Positions 16,654 to 26,410 of a stretch of 64,000 nt of DNA are shown here, piece after piece (position 1 is the stretch's first letter; the number at the start of each line of letters is the position of its first letter). Under the pieces are notes generated by a model. It ran no database searches. It was not told where the DNA came from and saw only the letters and a program-made list of their open reading frames with translations. The translations under genes and the position numbers were made by a program. The stretch lies in assembly GCA_965247735.1 (NCBI GenBank), contig CBDFHN010000002.1, positions 1,612,001-1,676,000 of the forward strand. The letters are read 5' to 3'. This stretch comes from JAOXRU01 sp965247735 (GTDB lineage: Bacteria; Bacteroidota; Bacteroidia; Flavobacteriales; Flavobacteriaceae).

Positions 16654-18579
16654 ATGTATTTTATGAATAATATAATCATACGTAAGATATCTTTTTTCTT
16701 GTTTTTTATACTCATCCATTTCATTAGTTTTTCTCAAACTAAAAGACAGATAAAAACACTTAAAAAGTCATTTAATTCCAAATCCATTTTATTATTACAG
16801 ATGAGATTAGAGCGAGAGTATAATAAAGATTCTGCAAACGTAATTGCTTATGCAAAATTTAATAATGTACCACTTTTTGAAAAAAATGATAATGGAAACT
16901 ATACAGCATTACAAAAAATTGATAAAGATGGCACACCAATATATTATACAACATTTAACTCCACTATTAACAAAACCACAAGAGTTTCAAATTTGCACTC
17001 AAATGGCGCTCTTAACTTAGATTTAAGTGGAATAGGTATGGAAATCGGAATTTGGGATGTTGGATCAGCAAGAATCACACATCAAGAATATAATGAACGT
17101 ATTGCACAGGGAGATGCTTCCAGAAACATCAATAATCATACAACTCATGTTGCAGGTATATTAATTGCTTCAGGTATTGAAAATTCAGTAAAAGGAATTG
17201 CACATGAAGCTAAAGCAGTTTCATATGATTGGTATAAAGATGAGCTTGAAGCTTCAAAAGCAGCAGCAGAAGGTTTATTAGTTTCAAATCATTCTTATGG
17301 AATTAGTCCTAAATCTATTCCCGATTGGTATTTTGGTTCATATATTTATCAAGCACATGATTGGGATGAAATTATGGCAAACGCACCATACTATCTATTA
17401 GTAGTTGCTACTGGAAATAGTCAAAGTAAAAAATACAATGAGCAACCAAACTTTGGTTCCATTAATGATAATTACGATTTATTAGTTGGTTTTGCATTGT
17501 CAAAAAATGGAATTACTGTTGGAGCAACAGAATACACAAACATTGATAACAACGGTAATTTAATAAAAGCTAAAGTTGCAGATTTCTCAAGTTTTGGCCC
17601 TGCTGACGACGGACGTATTAAACCTGATTTAGTTGGGCACGGACAAGACATCTATTCCTCTATATCAACAGGCAACAGTGCTTACGGCTACCTTTCAGGA
17701 ACATCTTCAGCCACTCCAGGGGTATCTGGAGCCTTACTTTTATTACAACAGCATGCGAAAAACACTCTAAATAAATATTTAAAAGCTGCAACTTTAAAAG
17801 GTCTAGCCTTACACAGTGCTGATGATATCTCAACTCCTGGACCTGATGCTAAAACAGGTTGGGGCTTAATGAATGCTAAACGTGCTGCTGAAATAATTAC
17901 TTCTGAAGGTAGATATAGCAGTTTTCAAGAACTTGAACTTCTTTCAGGAGAACGTTATACTTACCTTGTGAAATCCGATGGAAAGAATCCTTTAATGGCA
18001 TCAATTTCCTGGACGGACTTAGCAGGAGAAATCCAAGTGAATAAATTAAATGATACTTCCCCTAGTCTTATACAAGATTTAGATCTCAAAATCACTAGAA
18101 ACGGAACAACGTTTCTTCCTTGGAAACTATGTTTATCGCAAATAAATAAGGGAGCTATTAAAGGAGATAATACTGTTGATCCTTTTGAAAAAGTAGAAGT
18201 TAATGATGCCTACGGGGAATACAAAATAACAGTAACACATAAAGGAAATTTAGTTTCCGGAAAACAAAATTTCTCTCTTATTATAACAGGTATAAATACA
18301 GGTGCTCCAGCAAATTATTTAAAAGATACTTCGATCCCAAATCATCAAAAATTTAAGATCTTCCCAAACCCAAGTTCAAACGCTATTCAAGTATATAATT
18401 ATGATTTTAAAGTAAATTCCAAATACAAAATTATAAGTAATTCTGGTAGTATAATAAACACTGGAAATGTCATAAAAAACAAAAGCATAGATATTTCAAA
18501 ACTTACAACTGGCATGTACATCTTGGTGATAGAAGATAATAATAATAATCATGTTTCAAAAAAATTCTTTAAAGAGTGA
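16654..18579 (+). CDS. Secreted subtilisin-like (S8) serine peptidase with T9SS type A tail
   Basis: A 641-residue protein. It has a signal peptide (about residues 1-28, hydrophobic FFLFFILIHFISFSQ), a propeptide-like region to ~110, then the S8 catalytic domain: Asp135 in GIWDVG, His162 in NHTTHVAG, oxyanion Asn255 in VATGNS and Ser351 in SGTSSATPG. A jelly-roll-like region at ~430-550 includes MASISWTDLAGE and LIQDLDLKIT. The last ~80 residues form a type A T9SS sorting domain (KFKIFPNPSSN ... LTTGMYILVIEDNN ... KKFFKE). The predicted product is an exported, probably surface-attached or released protease for protein degradation. The reading start could also be M4; both give the same signal peptide. 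It is monocistronic or paired with the following 71-residue gene. Confidence 0.92.
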   Translation: MYFMNNIIIRKISFFLFFILIHFISFSQTKRQIKTLKKSFNSKSILLLQMRLEREYNKDSANVIAYAKFNNVPLFEKNDNGNYTALQKIDKDGTPIYYTTFNSTINKTTRVSNLHSNGALNLDLSGIGMEIGIWDVGSARITHQEYNERIAQGDASRNINNHTTHVAGILIASGIENSVKGIAHEAKAVSYDWYKDELEASKAAAEGLLVSNHSYGISPKSIPDWYFGSYIYQAHDWDEIMANAPYYLLVVATGNSQSKKYNEQPNFGSINDNYDLLVGFALSKNGITVGATEYTNIDNNGNLIKAKVADFSSFGPADDGRIKPDLVGHGQDIYSSISTGNSAYGYLSGTSSATPGVSGALLLLQQHAKNTLNKYLKAATLKGLALHSADDISTPGPDAKTGWGLMNAKRAAEIITSEGRYSSFQELELLSGERYTYLVKSDGKNPLMASISWTDLAGEIQVNKLNDTSPSLIQDLDLKITRNGTTFLPWKLCLSQINKGAIKGDNTVDPFEKVEVNDAYGEYKITVTHKGNLVSGKQNFSLIITGINTGAPANYLKDTSIPNHQKFKIFPNPSSNAIQVYNYDFKVNSKYKIISNSGSIINTGNVIKNKSIDISKLTTGMYILVIEDNNNNHVSKKFFKE

Positions 18580-18660
18580 TTTACTAAAAAAACAATATCA
18601 TTCCAATATTTTTACACGCAAGAATTTGAGCAGAAACCACTAAAAAAACAGATTAAACTA

Positions 18661-18876
18661 ATGAAAAACAAACATTTAAGACACCAACCATTGAAAAGAA
18701 CATTAACAACTATTGCAATCTTCTCAGAATATTATGATGTTATCTACGTAGGAAAAGTATTAATAATAAAAAACATTAATTCAGGTAAAACATTGGAAAT
18801 TTCCCAAAAAGAATTTGATAAAAATTTACTTTCTGGGTTATGGACAATTGTTCGTCATAAAAATAAACCGCAATGA
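18661..18876 (+). CDS. Small hypothetical protein
   Basis: A 71-residue frame starting MKNKHLRHQPLKRTL and ending WTIVRHKNKPQ. It is basic, with one beta-like stretch (YYDVIYVGKVLIIKNINSGK) and no signal peptide. It lies 81 bases downstream of the peptidase in the same direction. Composition is protein-like, but I recognise no family. Confidence 0.45.
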   Translation: MKNKHLRHQPLKRTLTTIAIFSEYYDVIYVGKVLIIKNINSGKTLEISQKEFDKNLLSGLWTIVRHKNKPQ

Positions 18877-19084
18877 CGATTTTTTATAAAATTTACAATT
18901 GCTTTTTATATCAGGACATTTGTTTAACAATAACTATTATCTTTTGCGTAAGTTTTGATTATAAACTTTAAAATTAGATATAGTGTAATCACTGATCTTT
19001 ATTAAATAGTGAAACAACTAAAAACCCACTACTTTACTTAAAGCAATGCCTTCGTCTTTATTCATAAAGTTTACTTGATAAATG

Positions 19085-19234
19085 AACCACCCCGTAGAGC
19101 TATCCGAGGTATCAAGCAGAAAAAAAAATTAGTTTTATCAAAACCTAAGGCTTTCAAACTTTCCACTTTACCCGACGCAGAGCGTCGAGGTATTTTATTG
19201 ATTAAATATAAACCACCCAAGCGTACGAGGTATT
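19085..19234. repeat. Three degenerate palindromic repeats in an otherwise gene-free gap
   Basis: The 428-base gap 18877-19304 has no gene. It holds three related short elements at ~19085-19113, 19165-19195 and 19210-19234. Each has an ACC(C) start and a CGAGGTAT end around a small palindrome; the clearest is CGACGC-AGA-GCGTCG at 19173-19187. A fourth, more diverged relative lies near 25252-25280, in the matching position after the second cassette. They look like REP-type or terminator-like elements. Confidence 0.45.
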
Positions 19235-19304
19235 CCTAGATAAATACTTCGCCTTGACAAAAATATGATCTCTATATTTTCTACTATGTAACACCAAATC
19301 ACCT

Positions 19305-20194
19305 TTACCACACTAGCTTAAACAAAAACTCTAAGGAATCCGTTTCTCCTAAATCACCAAGTTTTGTGGTACTAATATCGTATGAAAGCCCCAAATGGAG
19401 GTTAGTGGTTGCTTTGAATAATGTGTAAAAGCTAAGCATTTCATCTACACGATAATTTACCCCCAAAGACAGTCTTTCTGCATATTCCCCAGTGGCTGAT
19501 ACATCATAAGAATTTGGTGCTCCTTCTACATATCTGACCAAAAGCGCTGGGCTAACAACTATATCTTTATGTACAGGAAACCTATTAGCACCATTTAAAT
19601 AAACATGCGCATTATCAGATGCCTGCTGGATAATGTTGCCTTTTTTCACATAACGATCTCCGCTCAAAAAATTAGGAATCGATAGCCCTATACAATAACG
19701 CTTGTGCCTTAGCAACAGACCCGCACCAATATGAGGATTAGAAAAACTCTCGTTACTAGCGAATAAAGGGTCTATTTGGCTGGCACCAGCTCTATCTAAA
19801 TTAATATCTACAAAACCACCGCCCGCTTTTAAGCCGAAGATTAATTCGTGTGCTTTTATACCTGTATTTTATAGGAGACATTTATTGCCAAATCCGTCTC
19901 TTTTAATACAAAAATTCTATCGCTTATTATAGAGACGCCAATCCCTATTTTATTGTTTAACGGCATGGAATATGAAAAACTCTGAGTGCTAGGGCTATTA
20001 TCTACCCCTAACCATTGTGTACGGTGCGAAACTATAAATTCGCTCTTATCATTTGACCCTGCTTCTGCAGGGTTTATTATACTTTTATTGTATTGGTATA
20101 ATGTAAAATTTGGTGCCTGTTGTGCAAAAATACTATTGACACCAAAAAAAAGTATGGAAATCCCAATCTGCTTTATTGATTTATGTATGCTCAT
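19305..20194 (-). pseudogene. PorP/SprF-family T9SS partner protein, frameshifted
   Basis: The sequence is nearly identical to the intact 296-residue PorP/SprF-like gene at 25496-26386, including the signal peptide and MSIHKSIKQIG start. At ~19858 one A is missing from the codons for QVLKAH (GTATTAAAAG becomes GTATAAAAG), making a stop after residue 112. Downstream homology continues in the shifted frame to 19305. PorP/SprF proteins are outer-membrane beta-barrels or anchors that support T9SS secretion of large type B adhesins. It starts 26 bases after the giant surface protein gene. It is either a real recent mutation or an assembly error. Confidence 0.85.
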
Positions 20195-20220
20195 TTTATA
20201 TTATTTTTGTTAAATCTTTC

Positions 20221-23200
20221 TTAGTAATTGAGGAATACCCATGCTTGGATTGGTGTGGTCTTACCGTCATTAAGATCCAATAGTAACAGATAAGCTCCTA
20301 CTGGTAATTTGCTTCCACTGCTCACCTCACTAGAGGTACCTGTCCAACTATTGTCATATCCCTTTTTCTGGTACACCAATTTTCCAGATCGGTTGTATAC
20401 ACTTACTAAGTTATTAGGGTACTCGTCCAAATCGTCTATAAACAAGGCATCGTTTATACCATCTCCATTGGGTGAAAATCCGTGTTTTTTCTTAAACACT
20501 CCTCCAATATTCCCTGTAGAAAACTGCTTTACCGCTCCATAAGTTGTTCCTAAGCTATTAGTGATAAAGGCACAATAATAATATAGTATTCCCTCTACCA
20601 AGTTGGATAAGTTTACAGTATATAAATTATTAGAATCCCCTAAATAGGTTACACTTTTATCAAAAATAGTAGGAACCATATTAGTATAAGAATACACCAT
20701 TCCAAGGGTGTATCCCGAGCTAATTCCAAGTGATTTTATTTCCCCTTCTAAGGTTACGTTTACGCCATTTATACTAAGAGCAGATAATGTAACTACCTCG
20801 CCTAACGTCTCAGGACAGTTCTTCCCATCATCAACTATAGTCCACCCTAGGTTAGCAATAAGATAATCTTTTGCTGCTGCCCCATTACAATATTCCGATG
20901 GCACAGTTCCTAAATCCAAATCACTTGGCATATTAGCATTTTCTGCCCAGCCTATAAGGGTATTATCGTAGTTTGTTTTAGTGAGCCCCGAGTCTTTGAA
21001 AAAATCCTCAATATTAGTTACACTAACCAAGTCCCAAGAGGACAAATCTTGGTTAAAGGAACTCGCCTTATAAAACATTTTCCTTAAGCTTGTAACACTA
21101 CTTATATTCCAGGAAGATACATCTCCATTAAACGCTGTAGCCTTTTCAAACATATACGACAGGTCTACAACCTTACTAACATCCCAAGAAGATATATCTT
21201 GATTGAAGGATATTGCTTCATAAAACATATCAGCCATATTAATCACATTTCCAACATTCCAAGAGGATAAATTTTGGTTAAAGGAACTAGCCTCACTAAA
21301 CATATAATTCATATTAGTGACATTTCCTGTATTCCAAGTGGATACATCTCCATTATAAGAAATTGCATTCTCAAACATGCCACTCATATTATCCACCTTA
21401 CTCACATTCCAAGAGGATAAATCTTGATTAAAAGCACTAGCACTACCGAACATATCATTCATTTGTATTACATTACCCACATTCCAACTAGATAGATCTT
21501 GATTAAAAGATGTTGCATTCTGAAACATACCGCCCATATTGGAAACATTTTCCACATTCCAACTAGAGATATCTTCATTAAAAGAACTAGCACTACCAAA
21601 CATATCATTCATTTGTATTACATTCCCCACATTCCAACTAGATAGGTCTTGATTAAAAGATGTTGCATTCTGAAACATACCGCCCATATTGGAAACATTT
21701 TCCACATTCCAACTAGAGATATCTTCATTAAAAGAACTAGCTCCACTAAACAGCATTTCCATGCTTGTAATATTCTTAAGATCCCAATTTGATATATTTC
21801 CATCAAAAGATATCGCATCTTTAAACATCTTATTCAAACTCGTAACATTATCTAAATCTGGAATACCAGTAGCTATTGACAATACATTACTACAACCTTC
21901 AAAAGCTGATTCCAAAGACGCCCACTCTATCTCTCCCCATTGTTCTATTCTCATTAGTTTGGACTTGCATGTTTCAGCTATGGAAAGTGCTGGAAAATCA
22001 CCCTTTATTTCTATGGTATATTCCCCTGCAATGGCATAAGTATGAGTTGGATTAGTATTGGTTATTGTTTCTACAACAAAACCATCGCCCCAATTTATAG
22101 TAAAATTATAAGCATATTCACTAAGCAGAATTAGACTAATATTTTCATTAGCCACATCTGTTTTCCAATGTGTTATAAATGACTTGCAATCTTGTCCTAA
22201 ATCTGAAATTGTCCAATTATTATTATTTTCTAATAAGGCTCTGGCCTCTGTACCATTACAATAGGCTGCAGGCACAGATCCTAAATCCAAATCACTTGGC
22301 GTATTAGCATTTTCTGCCCAGCCTATAAGGGTATTATCGTAATTTGTTTTAGTGAGCCCCGAGTCTTTGAAAATATCCCCAATATTAGTTACACTAACCA
22401 AGTTCCAAGAAGACAAATTTTGGTTAAACGAACTTGCCCCACTAAACATTTTCCTTAAGCTTGTAACACTACTTATATTCCAGGAAGATACATCTCCATT
22501 AAACGCTGTAGCCTTTTCAAACATATACGACAGAGAAACAACCTTACTAAGGTCCCAAGAAGATAGATCTTGATTGAAGGATATTGCTTCATAAAACATA
22601 TCAACCATATTAGTCACATTTCCAACATTCCAAGAGGATAAATTTTGGTTAAAGGAACTAGCCTTATAAAACACTTTTTGCATATAAGTGACATTTCCTG
22701 TATTCCAAGTGGATATATCACCATTAAAAGAAGTTGCTTTCTCAAACATACTACTCATATTATCCACCTTGCTCACGTCCCAAGAAGATAAATCTTGATT
22801 AAAAGAACTAGCACTACCGAACATTTCATTCATTAGTATTACATTACTCACATTCCAACTAGATAGATCTTGATTAAAAGATATTGCATTCTGAAACATA
22901 CCGCTCATAATGGAAACATTTTCTACATTCCAACTAGAGATATCTTCATTAAAAGCACTAGCACCACTAAACAGCATTTCCATGCTTGTAACATTCTTCA
23001 CATCCCAATTTGATACGTTTCCATCAAAAGATATCGCATCTCTAAACATCCCATTCAGACTTGTAACATTATCTAAATTTGGAATATCGGTAGCTCTTGA
23101 CAATACATTACTACAGCCTTCAAAAGCTGATTCCAAAGACGCCCACTCTATATCTCCCCATTGTGTAATCTCTTTTAGTTTTTGTCTGCTATTGTTTTCT

Positions 23201-25218
23201 ATAGAAAGAACAGGAAAATCACCCTCTATTTCTATGGTATATTCCCCTGCAGCGGCATAAGCATGCGTTGGATTAGTATTGGTTATTGTTTCTACAACAG
23301 AACCATCTCCCCAATCTATAGTAAAATCATAGGTATATGCACTATCTAGGTTGAGATCAATAGTTTCATTTGCTGCATTTGTTTCCCAAAGGGTTTTAAA
23401 CGGTAGGCATTCTTTACCTAAATCGGAAATAGTCCAGCCCTTAACTTCAAGAGCCAATTTCGCAACTTCTCCATTACAAAAGTAGGCTGGAACACTACCT
23501 AAATTTATACTAGCTGGGGTATTTGAGTTTGCCTCCCAGCCAACAAGTATTCTGTCGTATTGTTTTTTTGATATACCAGAGTTATTGAACATAGTACTCG
23601 CACTATTCACCTTATTTAGATTCCAAGAAGATAAATCCCGGTTAAAACTGGACGCATAACGAAACATACTATCCATGTTGGTAACATTACTAACATTCCA
23701 AGCAGAAATGTCTCCATTAAAACTTTGTGTAAAATAAAACATACTAGACATATCGGTAACATTACCTACGTTCCAAGTAGATAGATCCCCATTAAAACTA
23801 TCTGTAAGACCAAACATGCGAGACATATTAGTAACATTACTTACGTTCCAAGTAGATAAATCCCCATTAAACCACCTTGTATTTTGAAACATGACTGACA
23901 TATCGGTAACATTACTTACGTTCCAAGCAGAAATGTCTCCATTAAAACTAAGCGCAGCGTTAAACATGCCTTCCATATCGGTAGCGTTACCTACGTCCCA
24001 AGTAGATAGATCCCTGTTAAAACTAGCTGTACCAGCAAACATGTAAGACATATTAGTAACATTACTAACATCCCAGGGAGATATATCCCCATTGAAAACT
24101 GTTGATCCAAACATCATAGACATATCCGTAACATTACCTACATCCCAACTAGATAGATCCCCATTAAAACTTTGTGAATCATCAAACATACTAGACATAT
24201 CAGTAACATTACTTACGTTCCAAGTAGATATATCTCCATTAAAACTACTTTCAAAAGAAAACATGTGAGACATATTTGTAACATTACTTACATCCCAACT
24301 AGATACATCTCCATTAAAACTTCCTACCATATTAAACATGCTAGACATATCGATAACATTGCTTACATTCCAAGTAGATATATCCCCATTAAACCACCTT
24401 GTCATTTGAAACATGCCCGACATATCGGTAACATTACTTACGTTCCAAGTTGATAGATCCTTATTAAAACTTCCTGCAAAAGAAAACATGCCCGACATAT
24501 CGGTAACATTACTTACGTTCCAAGTAGATATATCCCCATTAAAATTAGCTGAATTAGAAAACATGCCCGACATATCGGTAACATTACCTACGTTCCAAGT
24601 TGATATATTCCCATTAAAACTATTTGTATCAGCAAACATACCAGACATATCAGTAACATTACTTAAGTTGGGCGTATCTGTTGCCGTTAGCTGCATAGAA
24701 TAACAAGATTTAAATGCATCTGCAAAGGTTGCCCATTGTATATCTCCCCATTGTGTAATCTCTTTTAGTTTTGGTCTGCTATTAAATCCTATAGAAAGAA
24801 CGGGAAAATCACCCTCTATTTCTATGGTATATTCCCCTGCAGTGGTATAAGTATGCGTTGGATTCGTATTGGTTATTGTTTCTACAGCAGAACCATCTCC
24901 CCAATCTATAGTAAAATTATAGCTGTATCCACCCTCCAGAATCAGATCAATAGTTTCATTAGCTGCATTTGTTTTCCATAGGCTATTAAAAGAAGTTAAG
25001 CCTGTAACTACTTCCTCTTCTAGCATGCTGGATTTTGCCGTGTTGTGCTCTTTAGTAATTGTGGAGTATAACACCCTCAACTTTTCTTCTTTTACAAAGA
25101 CAGAAACGGCATATAAATCATGTGCTTCTTCATAGCTAAATGTATCATAGGAAGTATCTATATGCCCCCACATTTTAATACTTAAAAAAATAAAAATTAG
25201 AAATACCGCTCTACTCAT
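20221..25218 (-). CDS. Giant BspA-like (DUF285) surface protein with T9SS type B tail
   Basis: A 1665-residue protein. A signal peptide (MSRAVFLIFIFLSIKMWGH) is followed by three super-modules. Each starts with a PKD-like unit (YNFTIDWGDGSAVETIT ... HTYTTAGEYTIEI ... KLKEITQWGDIQW). Runs of 25-residue BspA/DUF285 repeats come next (pattern F-N-G-D-I-S-T-W-N-V-S-N-V-T-D-M-S-x-M-F). Each module closes with a LIGWxxNxNTP ... LGSVPAxxCNG ... WTISDLGxxC segment. A fibronectin-like domain and the type B sorting domain (KKHGFSPNGDGINDALFIDD ... GAYLLLLDLNDGK) end the protein. It should be exported by T9SS and displayed as a repetitive adhesin. Its PorP-like partner follows after 26 bases but is frameshifted. 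Confidence 0.93.
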   Translation of the reverse strand: MSRAVFLIFIFLSIKMWGHIDTSYDTFSYEEAHDLYAVSVFVKEEKLRVLYSTITKEHNTAKSSMLEEEVVTGLTSFNSLWKTNAANETIDLILEGGYSYNFTIDWGDGSAVETITNTNPTHTYTTAGEYTIEIEGDFPVLSIGFNSRPKLKEITQWGDIQWATFADAFKSCYSMQLTATDTPNLSNVTDMSGMFADTNSFNGNISTWNVGNVTDMSGMFSNSANFNGDISTWNVSNVTDMSGMFSFAGSFNKDLSTWNVSNVTDMSGMFQMTRWFNGDISTWNVSNVIDMSSMFNMVGSFNGDVSSWDVSNVTNMSHMFSFESSFNGDISTWNVSNVTDMSSMFDDSQSFNGDLSSWDVGNVTDMSMMFGSTVFNGDISPWDVSNVTNMSYMFAGTASFNRDLSTWDVGNATDMEGMFNAALSFNGDISAWNVSNVTDMSVMFQNTRWFNGDLSTWNVSNVTNMSRMFGLTDSFNGDLSTWNVGNVTDMSSMFYFTQSFNGDISAWNVSNVTNMDSMFRYASSFNRDLSSWNLNKVNSASTMFNNSGISKKQYDRILVGWEANSNTPASINLGSVPAYFCNGEVAKLALEVKGWTISDLGKECLPFKTLWETNAANETIDLNLDSAYTYDFTIDWGDGSVVETITNTNPTHAYAAAGEYTIEIEGDFPVLSIENNSRQKLKEITQWGDIEWASLESAFEGCSNVLSRATDIPNLDNVTSLNGMFRDAISFDGNVSNWDVKNVTSMEMLFSGASAFNEDISSWNVENVSIMSGMFQNAISFNQDLSSWNVSNVILMNEMFGSASSFNQDLSSWDVSKVDNMSSMFEKATSFNGDISTWNTGNVTYMQKVFYKASSFNQNLSSWNVGNVTNMVDMFYEAISFNQDLSSWDLSKVVSLSYMFEKATAFNGDVSSWNISSVTSLRKMFSGASSFNQNLSSWNLVSVTNIGDIFKDSGLTKTNYDNTLIGWAENANTPSDLDLGSVPAAYCNGTEARALLENNNNWTISDLGQDCKSFITHWKTDVANENISLILLSEYAYNFTINWGDGFVVETITNTNPTHTYAIAGEYTIEIKGDFPALSIAETCKSKLMRIEQWGEIEWASLESAFEGCSNVLSIATGIPDLDNVTSLNKMFKDAISFDGNISNWDLKNITSMEMLFSGASSFNEDISSWNVENVSNMGGMFQNATSFNQDLSSWNVGNVIQMNDMFGSASSFNEDISSWNVENVSNMGGMFQNATSFNQDLSSWNVGNVIQMNDMFGSASAFNQDLSSWNVSKVDNMSGMFENAISYNGDVSTWNTGNVTNMNYMFSEASSFNQNLSSWNVGNVINMADMFYEAISFNQDISSWDVSKVVDLSYMFEKATAFNGDVSSWNISSVTSLRKMFYKASSFNQDLSSWDLVSVTNIEDFFKDSGLTKTNYDNTLIGWAENANMPSDLDLGTVPSEYCNGAAAKDYLIANLGWTIVDDGKNCPETLGEVVTLSALSINGVNVTLEGEIKSLGISSGYTLGMVYSYTNMVPTIFDKSVTYLGDSNNLYTVNLSNLVEGILYYYCAFITNSLGTTYGAVKQFSTGNIGGVFKKKHGFSPNGDGINDALFIDDLDEYPNNLVSVYNRSGKLVYQKKGYDNSWTGTSSEVSSGSKLPVGAYLLLLDLNDGKTTPIQAWVFLNY
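21451..21750. repeat. Recent 150-bp tandem duplication inside the BspA-like gene
   Basis: Bases 21451-21600 and 21601-21750 are almost identical, with only a few differences (e.g. CATTACCC against CATTCCCC). Each encodes two 25-residue DUF285 repeats (FNEDISSWNVENVSNMGGMF then FNQDLSSWNVGNVIQMNDMF). The frame is kept, so the adhesin was lengthened by 50 residues. Confidence 0.85.
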
Positions 25219-25495
25219 AATTATAAAATATTGGAATGTTTAATTAAATCAACGACCACTACCAAGAGTACGAGATATGCCTACATAAATACTTCACCCT
25301 TAAAAAAGTATGATCTCTATATATTTTCTAAATTATAAATTAAAACAAGCTATTTAAACTCAATCATTTATTGCTTTATCACTTTACTGATCATTTCCAT
25401 AGTATGGCTATGCAAATAATTCGAAGTAGGCTAAAACAGCAAAGCAATTTCGTTTTCTGTAGCTCATTTTAAATCATAATTAGTACAAATCACCT

Positions 25496-26386
25496 TTACC
25501 ACACTAGCTTAAACAAAAACTCTAAGGAATCCGTTTCTCCTAAATCACCAAGTTTTGTGGTACTAATATCGTATGAAAGCCCCAAATGGAGGTTAGTGGT
25601 TGCTTTGAATAATGTGTAAAAGCTAAGCATTTCATCTACACGATAATTTACCCCCAAAGACAGTCTTTCTGCATATTCCCCAGTGGCAGATACATCATAA
25701 GAATTCGGTGCCCCTTCTACATATCTGACCAAAAGTGCTGGGCTAACAACTATATCTTTATGTACAGGAAACATATAACCACCATTTAAATAAACATGTG
25801 CATTATCTGATGCCTGCTGGATAAGATTTCCTTTTTTCACATAACGATCTCCGCTCAAAAAATTAGGAATCGATAGCCCTATATAATAACGCTTGTGCCT
25901 TAACAACAGACCCGCACCAATATGAGGATTAGAAAAACCCTCGTTACTAGCGAATAAAGGGTCTATTTGGCTGGCACCAGCTCTATCTAAATTAATATCT
26001 ACAAAACCGCCACCTGCTTTTAAGCCGAAGATTAATTCGTGTGCTTTTAATACCTGTATTTTATAGGAGATATTTATTGCCAAATCCGTCTCTTTTAATA
26101 CAAAAATTCTATCGTTTATTATAGAGACGCCAATCCCTATTTTATTGTTTAACGGCATGGAATATGAAAAACTCTGGGTGCTAGGGCTATTATCTACCCC
26201 TAACCATTGTGTACGGTGCGAAACTATAAATTCGCTCTTATCATTTGACCCTGCTTCTGCAGGGTTTATTACACTTTTATTGTATTGGTATAAAGTAAAA
26301 TTTGGGGACTGCTGCGCAAAAAGACTATTGATACCAAAAAAAAGTATGGAAATCCCAATCTGCTTTATTGATTTATGTATGCTCAT
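25496..26386 (-). CDS. PorP/SprF-family T9SS partner protein
   Basis: A 296-residue outer-membrane protein with a signal peptide (MSIHKSIKQIGISILFFGIN ... FAQQ) and typical PorP/SprF motifs: NFTLYQYNKSVINPAEAGSN near the mature N-terminus, then HRTQWLGVDNSPSTQSFSY, and a barrel-like C-terminus ending EFLFKLVW. SprF of Flavobacterium johnsoniae is needed to secrete the type B adhesin SprB; this gene lies 24 bases downstream of a type B adhesin and is expected to serve it. As the only intact copy here, it may also serve the paralogous adhesin at 20221-25218. Confidence 0.92.
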   Translation of the reverse strand: MSIHKSIKQIGISILFFGINSLFAQQSPNFTLYQYNKSVINPAEAGSNDKSEFIVSHRTQWLGVDNSPSTQSFSYSMPLNNKIGIGVSIINDRIFVLKETDLAINISYKIQVLKAHELIFGLKAGGGFVDINLDRAGASQIDPLFASNEGFSNPHIGAGLLLRHKRYYIGLSIPNFLSGDRYVKKGNLIQQASDNAHVYLNGGYMFPVHKDIVVSPALLVRYVEGAPNSYDVSATGEYAERLSLGVNYRVDEMLSFYTLFKATTNLHLGLSYDISTTKLGDLGETDSLEFLFKLVW

Positions 26387-26410
26387 TTTATATTATTTGT
26401 TAAATCTTTC

